From Methanoregula sp. (lineage in GTDB: Archaea; Halobacteriota; Methanomicrobia; Methanomicrobiales; Methanospirillaceae): a DNA stretch of 64,000 nucleotides. How positions within the stretch are numbered: the first letter of the stretch is position 1; each line of letters starts with the position of its first letter. The stretch lies in contig JBAZQB010000007.1 in NCBI GenBank assembly GCA_041645435.1, positions 77,751 through 141,750 of the forward strand. The letters are read 5' to 3'. Both the position numbers and the translations under genes were made by a program. The notes beneath the pieces are model-generated. The model saw only the letters and a list, made by a program, of their open reading frames with translations. It did not search any database and was not told the origin of the DNA. This document shows positions 52,936 through 62,338 of the stretch, in pieces.

Positions 52936-54927
52936 TTATTTCTTCTCTAAAACCTCTGACCGGAATTGCCGGAAACCATCATCAGTGGCATTCAGGACCA
53001 GGAGATCTTCGGATTCCAGCTGAAAATCCGGTTCGGGAGAAGTAATCGTCACATCTCCGCGCCGGATTGCAAGTATCATGATGGTATACCGGTTCCGGGT
53101 ATCAAGCTCTTTGAGGGTCTTCCCGATAAGCGGGGAACCGGCTGCAATCGTAGCCGTGTGGATACGAAGATCCGCGGATAATTCAGAGGGAATCTCCCTG
53201 CCGTTCAGACAGGGAGCGGTTGCCCGGTTGAACCCCTGGTGCCCGCTCTGCCGGATTTTTTTGGTCAGCAAATCGATCTCGTTCTCTGCCATGGCATATT
53301 TGGCAAGAACACAGGCAAAAATGCTCACTGATGTCTCAAACTCTTCCGGAATCACTTCATCGGCACCAATGTCCAGAAGATGCTGCACCTCGCTGACATG
53401 GCGGGTCCGGACGATAATGTAGAGGTCCGGGGCAAGAGATCGGGCAAGATGGATGATTGCCGGTACAACGTTCTGTTCCGATATGACAACAACGAGCGCC
53501 CGGGCTTTGCGGATACCGGCATGTTCGAGGATCTCTTCATGGATGGCATCGCCAAAGATGATGTTCCGGCAGCCCCCCGGCGTGTGTTCCCGTTCGACAA
53601 CTTCCGGGTCAAGGTCAATAACCGTATAGGGAATAGCGGCCAGTTCCGCTGCCCGTGCAACACTTTTCCCCGTCATTCCATAGCCGACGATAACGATATG
53701 ATTGGCTGGTCTCTCATCCGGTTTTATCTCTCCCGCTTCAGTCTCGTGCACCTGTTTGAGTGACGGGAAGATCCGGAAGATGAGGCCGGTGAGGGGTTTT
53801 GCCGTACTCATCAGGAATGGCGTCAAAGCCATAGTGATGATGGCGCTTGCAAGGAAGTACTGGTACGGACCGGTGCCAATCAGGTTGGAGCCAAGAGCAC
53901 TTTTCGCGAGCACGAAGGAGAACTCCCCGATCTGGGCGAGGGCAAGCCCCACGAAAACAGCCACGCGGACCGGCATGCCGAGAATCACTGCGGAGAAAGA
54001 TCCCGTTACAACCTTGACCCCGACAATAACAATGATGAGCGTTGCAATGATCTCGTAGTGTGAGAGAAGAACGCTGGTGTCGAGGAGCATCCCAATCGAC
54101 ATGAAAAAGATCGCGGCAAAGACATCCCGGAACGGGATGATGTTACTGACCGCATCGATGCTGTACTCGGACTCGCCGATGATGAGGCCGGCGACAAACG
54201 CTCCAAGCGAATAGGAAAGCCCGGCCATATTCGTGAGATAGGCAACCGCAAAACAGATCCCGGCAACCGTGAAGATGAAGAGCTCCCGGCTCTTCTGACC
54301 GGTTACTTTGCGCAGGACAAAGGGTACAATCCAGCGGGCGGATACGATCAGGACAACAAAGATGAGAACGATCTTTCCTGCAAGGAACGGCAGAGTGGAA
54401 GAAGACGTGCCGGTGCTGCCCATCATGAACGGCGTGAGGAGGATCATAGGAATAATGGCGAGATCCTGGAAGATGAGGATCCCAAGCAGCGTCCTTCCCG
54501 ACACGGTTTCTACATCCCCGCGCTCCTGGAGGATCTTCATGACAATGGCTGTGCTGGAGAGCGAGACAAGGAACCCGAAGAAGACCGCTTCCTGGAACTG
54601 GAGGCCTCGTGCAAAGTACATGATGGCAGAGGCTGCGACAATCGTTGTCACGACCTGCATCACACCTCCGAAGATCACAACACGCCACGCCCCGAGAAGT
54701 TTCTCAAACGAAAATTCAAGACCAATGGTAAAGAGCAGAAGGATGACGCCAATCTCGCCGATTGTCTCAATGGTGGACTGGTCTTCGACAATGGAAAGGG
54801 CATAGGGCCCGGCCAGGATCCCGATGAGAAGAAACATGACGATGCTCGGAATCCCTAGCCGCTGGCCTGCATACAAAAGGACGATCGCAAGCAGCCCGAG
54901 GCAGACAACCGCCAGAATTACATCCAT
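52936..54927 (-). CDS. KefB/CPA2-type cation:proton antiporter with TrkA-N and TrkA-C domains
   Basis: The 663-residue protein has about 12 membrane helices over residues 5-380 (for example LGLLAIVLLYAGQRLGIPSI, ITTLIIVIVGVKVVTGS), then a NAD-binding RCK/TrkA-N domain (HIVIVGYGMTGKSVARAAEL near residue 405, PYTVIDLDPE) and a TrkA-C domain (ATIAAGSPLIGKTLKELDTR and FQLESEDLLVLNA near 590-650). The layout is that of CPA2 antiporters that move K+ or Na+ against protons under nucleotide control. GGAGG precedes ATG 54927 by four bases. It is transcribed alone. Confidence 0.93.
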   Translation of the reverse strand: MDVILAVVCLGLLAIVLLYAGQRLGIPSIVMFLLIGILAGPYALSIVEDQSTIETIGEIGVILLLFTIGLEFSFEKLLGAWRVVIFGGVMQVVTTIVAASAIMYFARGLQFQEAVFFGFLVSLSSTAIVMKILQERGDVETVSGRTLLGILIFQDLAIIPMILLTPFMMGSTGTSSSTLPFLAGKIVLIFVVLIVSARWIVPFVLRKVTGQKSRELFIFTVAGICFAVAYLTNMAGLSYSLGAFVAGLIIGESEYSIDAVSNIIPFRDVFAAIFFMSIGMLLDTSVLLSHYEIIATLIIVIVGVKVVTGSFSAVILGMPVRVAVFVGLALAQIGEFSFVLAKSALGSNLIGTGPYQYFLASAIITMALTPFLMSTAKPLTGLIFRIFPSLKQVHETEAGEIKPDERPANHIVIVGYGMTGKSVARAAELAAIPYTVIDLDPEVVEREHTPGGCRNIIFGDAIHEEILEHAGIRKARALVVVISEQNVVPAIIHLARSLAPDLYIIVRTRHVSEVQHLLDIGADEVIPEEFETSVSIFACVLAKYAMAENEIDLLTKKIRQSGHQGFNRATAPCLNGREIPSELSADLRIHTATIAAGSPLIGKTLKELDTRNRYTIMILAIRRGDVTITSPEPDFQLESEDLLVLNATDDGFRQFRSEVLEKK

Positions 54928-55211
54928 GGTCCTCCAGCCCGCGTTTCCGACTAGGCGGGTACACCCGCTGCCGGATAATCGCAGTGTATTTTCCGTAGAC
55001 TATTGAGGTAAATATATTGATCTCACCGGGCCGGCTCAATGGCGACCCCGGATGATAATATATTGAACTCACGGAGATCATACAACAGAACACCGTGCAG
55101 GGTAATACAGCCGGAACCCCGGGCCCTCACACACCCTCTCTTCAGGAATTCATATTCCAATCCGAATTCGAAACCATTTTCAGGAAGTGCTCCATACAGG
55201 AACTGTTATCT

Positions 55212-56291
55212 ATGCCGATAATGAAGATCCGCGGGGGCGATCTTGACCTCGTGGAATACGATTTCAAGACATTTGCACCGGGAAAAGACCTTAAGACCCT
55301 TGGCCTTGAGAAAAATACCTACACCTTAAAACCAAAGAAAGGTACTGTTATCGTAAAAGCTCCTGCCCGCATCCATCTTACGGTTCTTGATATGAACCGC
55401 TTCTCTCCGGCTCACGCCGGGGGGGGCGGAGTCGGGTTTGCCATACAGTGTAATTGCACAGCAGAAGTTACCTGCATAAAAAACGGAATTGAGATCGATT
55501 ACAACCGTGCAATCATTGTGGAAAATTTCGTTGCCGTCTTCAACAAAGTGGTCGGCTACACCGGGGGATTTCGCATCCGGGTAACTGACCACGATTACAA
55601 ACACGTTGGTCTCGGGTCCACAAGCACGGTAATGATTGCCGTGGCAACGGCACTCAACGATGCCGTGGGATCCCCGCTTTCAAATGTCCAGCTCCGCAAA
55701 CTGATTGGCCACAACTATGTTGAGGAGACTTCTGACGGTTCGCTCGCATTCGGGTTCGAAACCGGCGTAGGCCCTGCGGCAAGTACGTACGGGGGCATGG
55801 CCGTGATGGGCGACTCACTCACCCTGGTGTACCATCACGCTTTTGCTGAAAACAAGAACGTGTTCATCATCATTCCCCCGACAGACATCTCATCGGCAGG
55901 CACCCAGGAGTTCGACCTGCTGATGAACCGGGCCCGGTCGCTGGATTACCGCGATCGCGAGCTCAAGGCGTACCTCTTCATGATGGACCTCATCCCGGCT
56001 CTCGAAGAGGATGACGTAAAGAAGATTGGCGAGGTCATCTGGGAGATCGAGTTCCGGGGATCCAAACGGGCCGAAGTCGAGCATCACAGCTTTGAGATCT
56101 ACCACTACATGAGCAAACTGCGGGAAGCCGGCCTGGAATTCGTTGGTATGAGTTCCGTTGGTCCCTCGATTGCGGTAGTCACGACACTCGACCGGAAAAA
56201 ACTTGAAACGATCCTTAAACCCCTGGGGCTCAAGATTGCCATTGCATCAAAAGTCGATAACAAGGGTCTCGTCATCTCATACCGCCAATAA
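55212..56291 (+). CDS. Beta-ribofuranosylaminobenzene 5'-phosphate synthase family protein
   Basis: I take ATG 55212; a frame from GTG 55095 adds an unlikely leader. The 359-residue protein has VIVKAPARIHLTVLDMNR near residue 50, VGLGSTSTVMIAVATALND (GHMP-kinase-fold phosphate loop) near 136, and SDGSLAFGFETGVGPAAS and EFVGMSSVGPSIAVVTT in the second half. This matches beta-RFAP synthases, which join PRPP and 4-hydroxybenzoate or pABA in methanopterin synthesis. An 45-residue N-terminal extension is unusual. It supports a methanogen origin of the window. Confidence 0.88.
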   Translation: MPIMKIRGGDLDLVEYDFKTFAPGKDLKTLGLEKNTYTLKPKKGTVIVKAPARIHLTVLDMNRFSPAHAGGGGVGFAIQCNCTAEVTCIKNGIEIDYNRAIIVENFVAVFNKVVGYTGGFRIRVTDHDYKHVGLGSTSTVMIAVATALNDAVGSPLSNVQLRKLIGHNYVEETSDGSLAFGFETGVGPAASTYGGMAVMGDSLTLVYHHAFAENKNVFIIIPPTDISSAGTQEFDLLMNRARSLDYRDRELKAYLFMMDLIPALEEDDVKKIGEVIWEIEFRGSKRAEVEHHSFEIYHYMSKLREAGLEFVGMSSVGPSIAVVTTLDRKKLETILKPLGLKIAIASKVDNKGLVISYRQ

Positions 56292-56346
56292 TTTTTCCGG
56301 ATACAGCAGCAGATTTCATAACCCTTTCAGATAAGAATAGATCAGT

Positions 56347-56862
56347 ATGTTTGCCCGGTTCCTGTCTTTGCGGTATATCAGCCTCATTGCGGTCATCTCC
56401 CTCTTTGTCGGGGCAGCGCTGATGTTTATTGTTGGGGCTTTTCGCACACTCAACGCAATCCTGTTTCTGTTTTTTGATGTGGGTACCCTGATAATACCGG
56501 AACATCTCGATCGTGGAACCGTTACTTCAGTAGCCCTGGTCCAGGCCGTGGATGCCTTCCTCTTTGCGCTCGTCCTCCTCATATTCTCCTATGGGATCTA
56601 CAACCTGTTCATCAACAGCCAGAAGGAAAGCACCCGGCAGGACCTCCCCGGCTGGCTCCGTATCAGCAGCATCAGCGAGCTCAAGACAACACTTCTTCAG
56701 GTCATCATCGTCATTCTTGCGGTAAATGTCCTCGAACATGTAATCCTTGTTGGATCAGATGCCCTGAAATGGGAAACCCTGATCATCCCCATCTCGATCG
56801 TCTGCCTGGCTGGCGCTCTTTTGATGATGCATGGAGTCCCGCCCGGCCATAAAAACGAATAA
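56347..56862 (+). CDS. UPF0114/YqhA family membrane protein
   Basis: The 171-residue protein shows the family pattern: RYISLIAVISLFVGAALMFI, ALVQAVDAFLFALVLLIFSY, YNLFINSQKE and LKTTLLQVIIVILAVNVLE, with a fourth helix at the end. These proteins occur in bacteria and archaea and have no settled role. It lies 55 bp after the beta-RFAP synthase gene in the same direction, so the two may share a transcript. Confidence 0.9.
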   Translation: MFARFLSLRYISLIAVISLFVGAALMFIVGAFRTLNAILFLFFDVGTLIIPEHLDRGTVTSVALVQAVDAFLFALVLLIFSYGIYNLFINSQKESTRQDLPGWLRISSISELKTTLLQVIIVILAVNVLEHVILVGSDALKWETLIIPISIVCLAGALLMMHGVPPGHKNE

Positions 56863-57087
56863 CCGATTTTTCCCGGAAAAATTGTTGTTTGCATGCGGTG
56901 ATACCCGCACTCTGCCCCCCGAATCCGAAGACTCCCAACCGGTTTCCTGGTCCGCTGTTACCCCCACCAACCGCTGTAACCCAGAACCGAGCGGCCCCGG
57001 GAGGGTGTAAGGCAGTGAAATGATTGATCAGATGCAATCTCCCGGATGTTGGCATCCTTGGGGATGCAGATCTGCAGCAGAATGAGG
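56863..57087. other. Intergenic stretch before repeat B
   Basis: Overlapping frames on the minus strand run into UPF0114 antisense and are not supported. A T-rich tract (GATTTTTCCC near 56866) after the UPF0114 stop is a weak terminator. Confidence 0.35.
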
Positions 57088-57345
57088 GTACAGATATTTG
57101 GCGAGCAATCGATCTCCGGCAAATAAATTTCAATCACCCTCTCAGCCCCTGACTGAAATTTTTTTATCGACCCCTGATGGATCGGCCGGATGGTTCACTC
57201 CAGAAAAAACGATTTGTTGTTGGATAATTATCCTACAAACGGATAATTATCCTATTGTAGGCAGGTTTACGAACACCCTTCCATCGCGATCAAAAACATT
57301 TCAGTGAACCCTGAATGAAATACCAGAGCGGGAGACATTATTTCT
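57088..57345. repeat. Dispersed repeat B, copy 1, with GGATAATTATCC hairpin
   Basis: From about 57088 the sequence matches 62985-63260: GCAATCGATCTCCGGCAAA, then CCCCTGA, GGATAATTATCC, AACACCC and ATCGCGAT. It has two GGATAATTATCC palindromes at 57222-57233 and 57241-57252. The second forms the tip of a 14-pair hairpin (57232-57261, CCTACAA pairing with TTGTAGG). No open frame is supported. It lies between the UPF0114 and DedA genes. Confidence 0.8.
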
Positions 57346-57666
57346 GACGATATTGACGTTTTCGGAATTTCGATCTGAACCCAATGCAGACCCGTAAGTA
57401 ATGGGGGTCTGTTTCCTGCCTCGTAAATCGGAAAACCGTGATACCATCTGTATGATTGGCAAATGAAACTGCAATGAAACGATCTCCGATGCGTCCCCAT
57501 GGGGAATACGGGATTGAAATCTTCCAAGTCCTGCCGTATTGGGCCATAGGACAGGAAATCGTCATTCAAAAAAAATCAAAGTCCGGATGTGGACAGGACA
57601 GGCCGATACCGGTTTTACGATGACCTGTTTGGATCGCGTATCCGGGGATAAAAATGGTTTTGCGGG
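57346..57666. other. Intergenic stretch between repeat B and dedA-like gene
   Basis: Short minus-strand frames (57267-57569) have no family pattern. I see no RNA or regulatory element here. Confidence 0.35.
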
Positions 57667-58326
57667 TTAACCGGACCCGGCTTTTTTCTGCATGAAATAG
57701 CCTTTGATGATGCTGGCGACAATGAGGAGGATGGTTCCGCCCATGAGCAGTGCAACGGCAAGGAAGAGCAGGCTCATATTCTGTTTGACAATGGTCAGCG
57801 TCCCCGCATAATATCCTAACAGGACAATGCTGACTGCCCAGCAGACTGCGCCGAGGACATTATAAAACAGGAACTTGCGGTACTGCATGGACCCGATCCC
57901 GGCAAGGAACGGTGCAAACGTTCTTACAAGGGGGACAAAGCGGGCAACAAAGATAGTAGCCCCCCCGTATTTCTCGTAAAACCCGTAGGTGCGATCAATA
58001 TGCTCCTGCTTGACCAGGGTCGGGAACCGTTCGAGAAAGATGCGCAGCCCGAGCCGGTTGGCGATCCAGTAGTTCACAGTATCGCCGATAACAGCACCGA
58101 GGATAATGACTATCAGCAGCCACCAGGGATCAAGGATTCCGCTCGCGGCAGCTGCGCCGCCAACAAAGAGCAAAGAATCACCTGGGAGGAACGGAAAGAT
58201 GATAAAACCGGTCTCCAGGAATATGATGAAGAACAGGATGAGGTAGGTCCACATCCCGTATTCCTGGGTGATGAGCGGCAGATCCTGATCGAGATGCAGG
58301 AAGATGCTGATGAGCGCGTCAATCAT
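57667..58326 (-). CDS. DedA family membrane protein
   Basis: The 219-residue protein has the DedA pattern: ETGFIIFPFLPGDSLLFVGG (the E-x-G-x-x-x-P-x-x-P-G region), GDTVNYWIANRLG, and a segment FYEKYGGATIFVARFVPLVR with the conserved F-x-R-x-x-P, then NVLGAVCWAVSIVLLGYYAG. These proteins act in membrane lipid handling or ion flux. The ATG 58326 is GC-rich on both sides. It is divergent from the archaellin gene 513 bp away. Confidence 0.93.
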   Translation of the reverse strand: MIDALISIFLHLDQDLPLITQEYGMWTYLILFFIIFLETGFIIFPFLPGDSLLFVGGAAAASGILDPWWLLIVIILGAVIGDTVNYWIANRLGLRIFLERFPTLVKQEHIDRTYGFYEKYGGATIFVARFVPLVRTFAPFLAGIGSMQYRKFLFYNVLGAVCWAVSIVLLGYYAGTLTIVKQNMSLLFLAVALLMGGTILLIVASIIKGYFMQKKAGSG

Positions 58327-58839
58327 GAGTACCGGAAGGTTGCGTCTGGCACTATATTAAACTGGAGGATAGGGGCTTCATTTCCCTTGTGATAATAACC
58401 CCCGCTCCTACAACATGACCTCAATGAACGATGGGCCCGCCATGTGCCAATCGCCGGGGTACAGATAGTTCACGAATATATTTTGGATAATCTCTCAACA
58501 GGATTTTTAATCTACAATATCATGATAATCAAAAATGAGTACCGGACTCTACCGGAAAAACATAAAACATAAGATCTTTTTCAAATGATAACCATTTCCC
58601 GACCCTTGCGCTACGGAAATATAAAATTTTCAAAGAATTGACAGGAAAAATAAAACAAAAACACTATATAATACTCCGCAACTAAATTGAATCCAGACAT
58701 ACTTTTTATGACAAGTTACGAGCATCAATGAATGAAAAAGGACATTTTTGAAGTGATCGTAACAAATACTAACAAATACTCTGGACAGCATTGAGAACAT
58801 CAAGGGTCTTGAATAAACCAGGGCTCTTTTAGGCGAATT
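58327..58839. other. Intergenic region upstream of the archaellin gene
   Basis: The 513-bp stretch lacks a supported gene. A minus-strand frame at 58630-58986 runs antisense to the archaellin and is not supported. The right half contains an AT-rich promoter patch described separately, giving an archaellin leader of about 145 bases if used. Confidence 0.5.
58664..58673 (+). promoter_or_regulatory. Candidate TATA box for the archaellin gene
   Basis: CTATATAATA follows AAACAAAAACA (BRE-like purine and A-run). The ATG lies 167 bp downstream at 58840, so a transcript would have a long leader. An unusual AACAAATACTAACAAATACT direct repeat at 58764-58783 lies between. Confidence 0.4.
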
Positions 58840-59412
58840 ATGAGATCTTTTAAAAATGATAATGCATTCACCGGTCTTGAGGCAGCGATTGTGCTCATCG
58901 CATTCGTTGTCGTTGCAGCGGTGTTCTCGTACGTGGTGCTCGGCGCCGGTTTCTTCACAACCCAGAAGAGCCAGGAAGTCGTCCACACGGGTGTACAGCA
59001 GGCAAGCTCAACCCTTGAAATCGTTGGTAATGTGTATGGTACGGCCCCTACTGCCGGAGCGTCAATCACTGTAATTAATTTCACAGCGGCATTAGCTCCC
59101 GGTGGAACCCCGGTTGATTTTGACAAGGTTGTATTGACCTACAGCAATGCTACCCAACTCCAGACCCTGACGCAGGCCGCCAAAGGAACGGAACCCAATG
59201 CAGGGCAATGGGGTATTGCAGCCGTTCAGAACCAGATAACGGATGACAGCGTTCTTGAACGTGGAGAGCAGTTCGATATCATGGCAAAGCCAACTAACGG
59301 GATAACGAAGAATGACTACTTCTCCCTTGAAGTCAAGCCCTCGATCGGTGCGGCTCTCGGTATAACCCGTACTGCCCCGGCTTCAATCCAGCAGATTAAC
59401 ATCCTCTACTAA
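58840..59412 (+). CDS. Archaellin (archaeal flagellin)
   Basis: The 190-residue protein has a class III signal: a short charged leader MRSFKNDNA, with cleavage expected before FTGLEAAIVLIAFVVVAAVF, the hydrophobic assembly helix. The outer domain is rich in T, N, G and ends STRA-like in TAPASIQQINILY. The size fits methanogen archaellins. TAGGCGA lies upstream of ATG. It is a single gene with no fla/arl accessory genes on either side, so it is expressed apart from the main archaellum operon. Confidence 0.93.
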   Translation: MRSFKNDNAFTGLEAAIVLIAFVVVAAVFSYVVLGAGFFTTQKSQEVVHTGVQQASSTLEIVGNVYGTAPTAGASITVINFTAALAPGGTPVDFDKVVLTYSNATQLQTLTQAAKGTEPNAGQWGIAAVQNQITDDSVLERGEQFDIMAKPTNGITKNDYFSLEVKPSIGAALGITRTAPASIQQINILY

Positions 59413-59428
59413 TTTTTTTTAGTCAGTT
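59413..59428 (+). terminator. T-tract terminator of archaellin gene
   Basis: A run of eight T plus AGTCAG follows the TAA at 59412; archaeal terminators are typically such T-tracts. Confidence 0.5.
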
Positions 59429-59785
59429 GTATTCCGGATACAATGCCAGAATCCTTTTAGGAAAATAAAATAGTCTTCAGTACCTTCACGCGGATGAAGG
59501 TTTTTTTAAACGATAGCACCGGAAACTATTCTGTTGCGGCCTGGATATTGATTGAGAGAACTGACCCATCCGTAACGGAGTACTGCCAGGCAAATCCTCC
59601 GGTATTTTTTTTTACATAAACAATGGTAACCCGTGCGAACAAAATGGTACCATAAATATGCCAGAAACAAGGAAAACAACTTCCTGGTGTAAAAACAGGA
59701 TGAAGTGAATATTCATAAAAAGAGATGATGGAACATCTCCGCTCCGCTCATTGGTATGATCTTTAAATCACCCAATGGATGCAAA
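59429..59785. other. Intergenic stretch of 357 bp, no supported gene
   Basis: Only short open frames. The right end leads into the AT-rich promoter of the histidine kinase gene. Confidence 0.4.
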
Positions 59786-59802
59786 ATAATTATATATATA
59801 TC
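59786..59802 (+). promoter_or_regulatory. Strong TATA box of sensor kinase gene, leaderless layout
   Basis: ATAATTATATATATATC has its centre about 27 bp before the ATG at 59821. That is the normal distance from TATA to transcript start, so the mRNA probably begins at or next to the start codon. Confidence 0.5.
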
Positions 59803-59820
59803 CTATAACGATTCGGTAAC

Positions 59821-61518
59821 ATGGAACTGACAATCATCCAGAGTTCGGTTACTCTTTTTGAGATCCTCTGTGTGATTATCGTTTTTGCTTCCATTTTCAT
59901 GAGAAGCAGGTTTTTTAATGAGGTTTTCGAACACCACCCGGCATGGACCACACAGATACTCCTCATGGTTTTTTTCGGCATCATGTCGGTCTTCGGCACA
60001 CTCAGCGGGCTCACACTCCATGGTGCTGTTGTAAATGTCCGGGATCTCGGTCCCATGGTCGCGGGTCTGGTCTGTGGGCCGTATATCGGGATTGGCGCCG
60101 GGATTATCGGGGGTTTGTTCAGGTTTGCGCAGGGGGGAGCGTATATTTGGACCGGTTTATCCGCCCCCATCCTCTCGGGATTTCTTGGTGGCATCATGTA
60201 TCTTGCCAACAAACGGCAGTTCGTTCCCACGTGGGTTGCCGTACTCCTGATCGGTCTTTCTGAGACGTTTATCTCGTGCTACACCCTCATTCTCGTAACT
60301 AAACCTTCGGAGTTTTTCAATGTCGTAACAACCGTTGCAATTCCCATGATTGTCTTCAATGTAATCGGCATGGTGATTTTTGCAATGGTTGTCCACAACA
60401 TCCTTGACGAAAAGAACATCCAGAAAAAGATGCAGTTACTGGAACTGGAAGTGGAATCCAAGAGGAATCTTTCTGCTATCATCAATACGATTTCCTACCC
60501 GGTCTATGTCCTTGATCGCAATCAGAGATTTGTTCTTGTAAACGACAGTTTCTGCAGGTTTATCGGAAGGTCAAAGGATGAGATCCTTATAAAAACGCCC
60601 CTCGATTTTTTCCCTGAGGGTGATTCACTGTTCCACATAAATTTGACAAACGAGAACTTCCAAAGCCAGAAAACCCGGGAAAATGAGGTGACGATAACGA
60701 TTCCATCCGGGCAAAAATGCACTATCATCTCGACATCAACCGTGTTTAAGGATGCACCCTGCCCGGGTTTTGTTGTCGGCATTATCCAGGATATCACCGG
60801 ACGCAAACAAACGGAAGAGGCGCTGCGGGAGACAAACGAGAATCTCAAAGAGGAAAATTCCCAACGCCTTGACGCAGAAGAAAAACTCAAGAAATCCTAT
60901 GATGAAAAAGTGATACTATTACAAGAGGTTCACCACCGGGTCAAAAACAATCTCCAGATTATTGTGAGCCTCCTCAATCTCCAGTCACGGTATATTAAGG
61001 ATGATCCTACGCTTGCAGCAATAAAGGACAGCCAGAACCGGGTCAAGGCCATGGCACTTGTCCATGAAAAACTGTACCGGTCTGAAGATATATCGTATAT
61101 CAGCCTTGATGACTATATCAAATTCCTCGGTACGGGTCTTTTTTCCTCCTATGACGCCGAGAGCCGGGGGATCACATTTACGGCGGATATCCACGATATC
61201 AATGTTGATATCGATGTTGCCATCCCACTTGGACTCCTCATCAACGAACTGATCTCAAACTCACTCAAATATGCATTTCCTGATGACCGGCGAGGTGAGA
61301 TCTTCGTTAGCGTGAAAAAGGAAGACCATACGCTGACCATCCTGTTCCGGGATAACGGTTGCGGCATACCAGCGGATCTTGACTGGAGAAATGCCCCGTC
61401 ACTTGGCCTGCGACTGGTCACCACCCTTGTCGACCAGATGAACGGGACCGTGGAACTGGACCGGCGTGCCGGAACAATATTTACGATTGTGGTAAAAGAA
61501 AAAGAGGAGTTTTTTTAA
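59821..61518 (+). CDS. 5TM-sensor histidine kinase with PAS domain (LytS-type input)
   Basis: The 565-residue kinase has an N-terminal 5TMR-LYT-like sensor (residues 1-195; for example GLTLHGAVVNVRDLGPMVAG and GPYIGIGAGIIGGLFRF), a coiled-coil linker, a PAS domain near 215-330 (YPVYVLDRNQRFVLVNDSF, ending VGIIQDITGRKQTEE), a HisKA_2/HWE phosphoacceptor helix HHRVKNNLQIIVSLL at about 369, and an ATPase domain (LINELISNSLKYAF near 472, FRDNGCGIP). No response regulator gene is adjacent. The signal sensed is unknown. Confidence 0.93.
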   Translation: MELTIIQSSVTLFEILCVIIVFASIFMRSRFFNEVFEHHPAWTTQILLMVFFGIMSVFGTLSGLTLHGAVVNVRDLGPMVAGLVCGPYIGIGAGIIGGLFRFAQGGAYIWTGLSAPILSGFLGGIMYLANKRQFVPTWVAVLLIGLSETFISCYTLILVTKPSEFFNVVTTVAIPMIVFNVIGMVIFAMVVHNILDEKNIQKKMQLLELEVESKRNLSAIINTISYPVYVLDRNQRFVLVNDSFCRFIGRSKDEILIKTPLDFFPEGDSLFHINLTNENFQSQKTRENEVTITIPSGQKCTIISTSTVFKDAPCPGFVVGIIQDITGRKQTEEALRETNENLKEENSQRLDAEEKLKKSYDEKVILLQEVHHRVKNNLQIIVSLLNLQSRYIKDDPTLAAIKDSQNRVKAMALVHEKLYRSEDISYISLDDYIKFLGTGLFSSYDAESRGITFTADIHDINVDIDVAIPLGLLINELISNSLKYAFPDDRRGEIFVSVKKEDHTLTILFRDNGCGIPADLDWRNAPSLGLRLVTTLVDQMNGTVELDRRAGTIFTIVVKEKEEFF

Positions 61519-61593
61519 AATCCTGGGTAATGGTTACGATTCGCGGGACCGGCAGGCCGGGCAAAGCCGTACGATCCGATATTCTCGTGCCGG

Positions 61594-62247
61594 ATGGATC
61601 TTGCCGGAACCTCAATCCATGGATACATCATCATATCCGAAATCGATAACGCGGGGCTGACACCAGAGATGTACGAGGAACTCCCGTTTGTGCTGGCGAT
61701 CACATGGTGTCATGCGCCCCGACTCGTAATCTACGGATTATTGCAATGCCAAAAGACCGGATCTCTCACTTCCCATTTTTTGCAGATTATTCCAAGAGTT
61801 CATTTGCATAAAGGTTCATTTTTTTACGCAATGTTACCTTCAAGGCAGGAAAGACGCCGGGAAAATAAAAAGAAGATGCAGCCAAAAACGCGAGAACTTT
61901 CAAAGAATATGATCAAACTTCCCCTCTGTTACCCGGACGAGTGCACCATCGATTGTCAGTACAAGACGTTTGGAAAAGAGAACGGTTTTCATGAATATGA
62001 TGAGATCCTAAAAAAGTATCTTCTTCTCAGCCATGCAGAAAAAACAGCAATTCCGGATGAAAACAACTCTTCAATTGTAGTCTTTTCAAAGGTGTTTTGT
62101 CCCCCCGATACCATGGTTACCTTCGAGAATGAAGTCCGGAAACACATGGAATTATTTTTTGAAGAGATTTCTATCGGCTATAATGAGTTTGGATCCGGGG
62201 CAGGTTTTTTTTCAGCCTGTGCCACGATCGGGAATAAAAAATCATGA
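61594..62247 (+). CDS. Hypothetical protein
   Basis: The frame of up to 217 residues is open from ATG 61594, but the start could also be ATG 61831 or 61876 (KKKMQPKT). The C-terminal two thirds look protein-like, with ECTIDCQYKTFGKEN and VTFENEVRKHMELFFEE. There are no membrane helices or recognisable motifs. Its position, 75 bp after the kinase in the same direction, could mean a shared transcript. Confidence 0.5.
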   Translation: MDLAGTSIHGYIIISEIDNAGLTPEMYEELPFVLAITWCHAPRLVIYGLLQCQKTGSLTSHFLQIIPRVHLHKGSFFYAMLPSRQERRRENKKKMQPKTRELSKNMIKLPLCYPDECTIDCQYKTFGKENGFHEYDEILKKYLLLSHAEKTAIPDENNSSIVVFSKVFCPPDTMVTFENEVRKHMELFFEEISIGYNEFGSGAGFFSACATIGNKKS

Positions 62248-62338
62248 GAATTAATACGTGGCGGACAGTAAATAATTTAAAAAATAGGTAATCGGGCCAC
62301 TCTGCCCGGATATTCAACAGAATATGTTGTTAACCCAG

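Noticed and set aside
54143..54688. Minus-strand frame of 181 residues in another frame of the antiporter
   Set aside because: It is a shadow of the KefB-type gene on the same strand and is rich in Cys, His and Arg with no pattern.
57222..57252. Two GGATAATTATCC palindromes considered as a CRISPR-like array
   Set aside because: There are only two units with a seven-base gap and no spacer-like pattern; they fit a hairpin instead.
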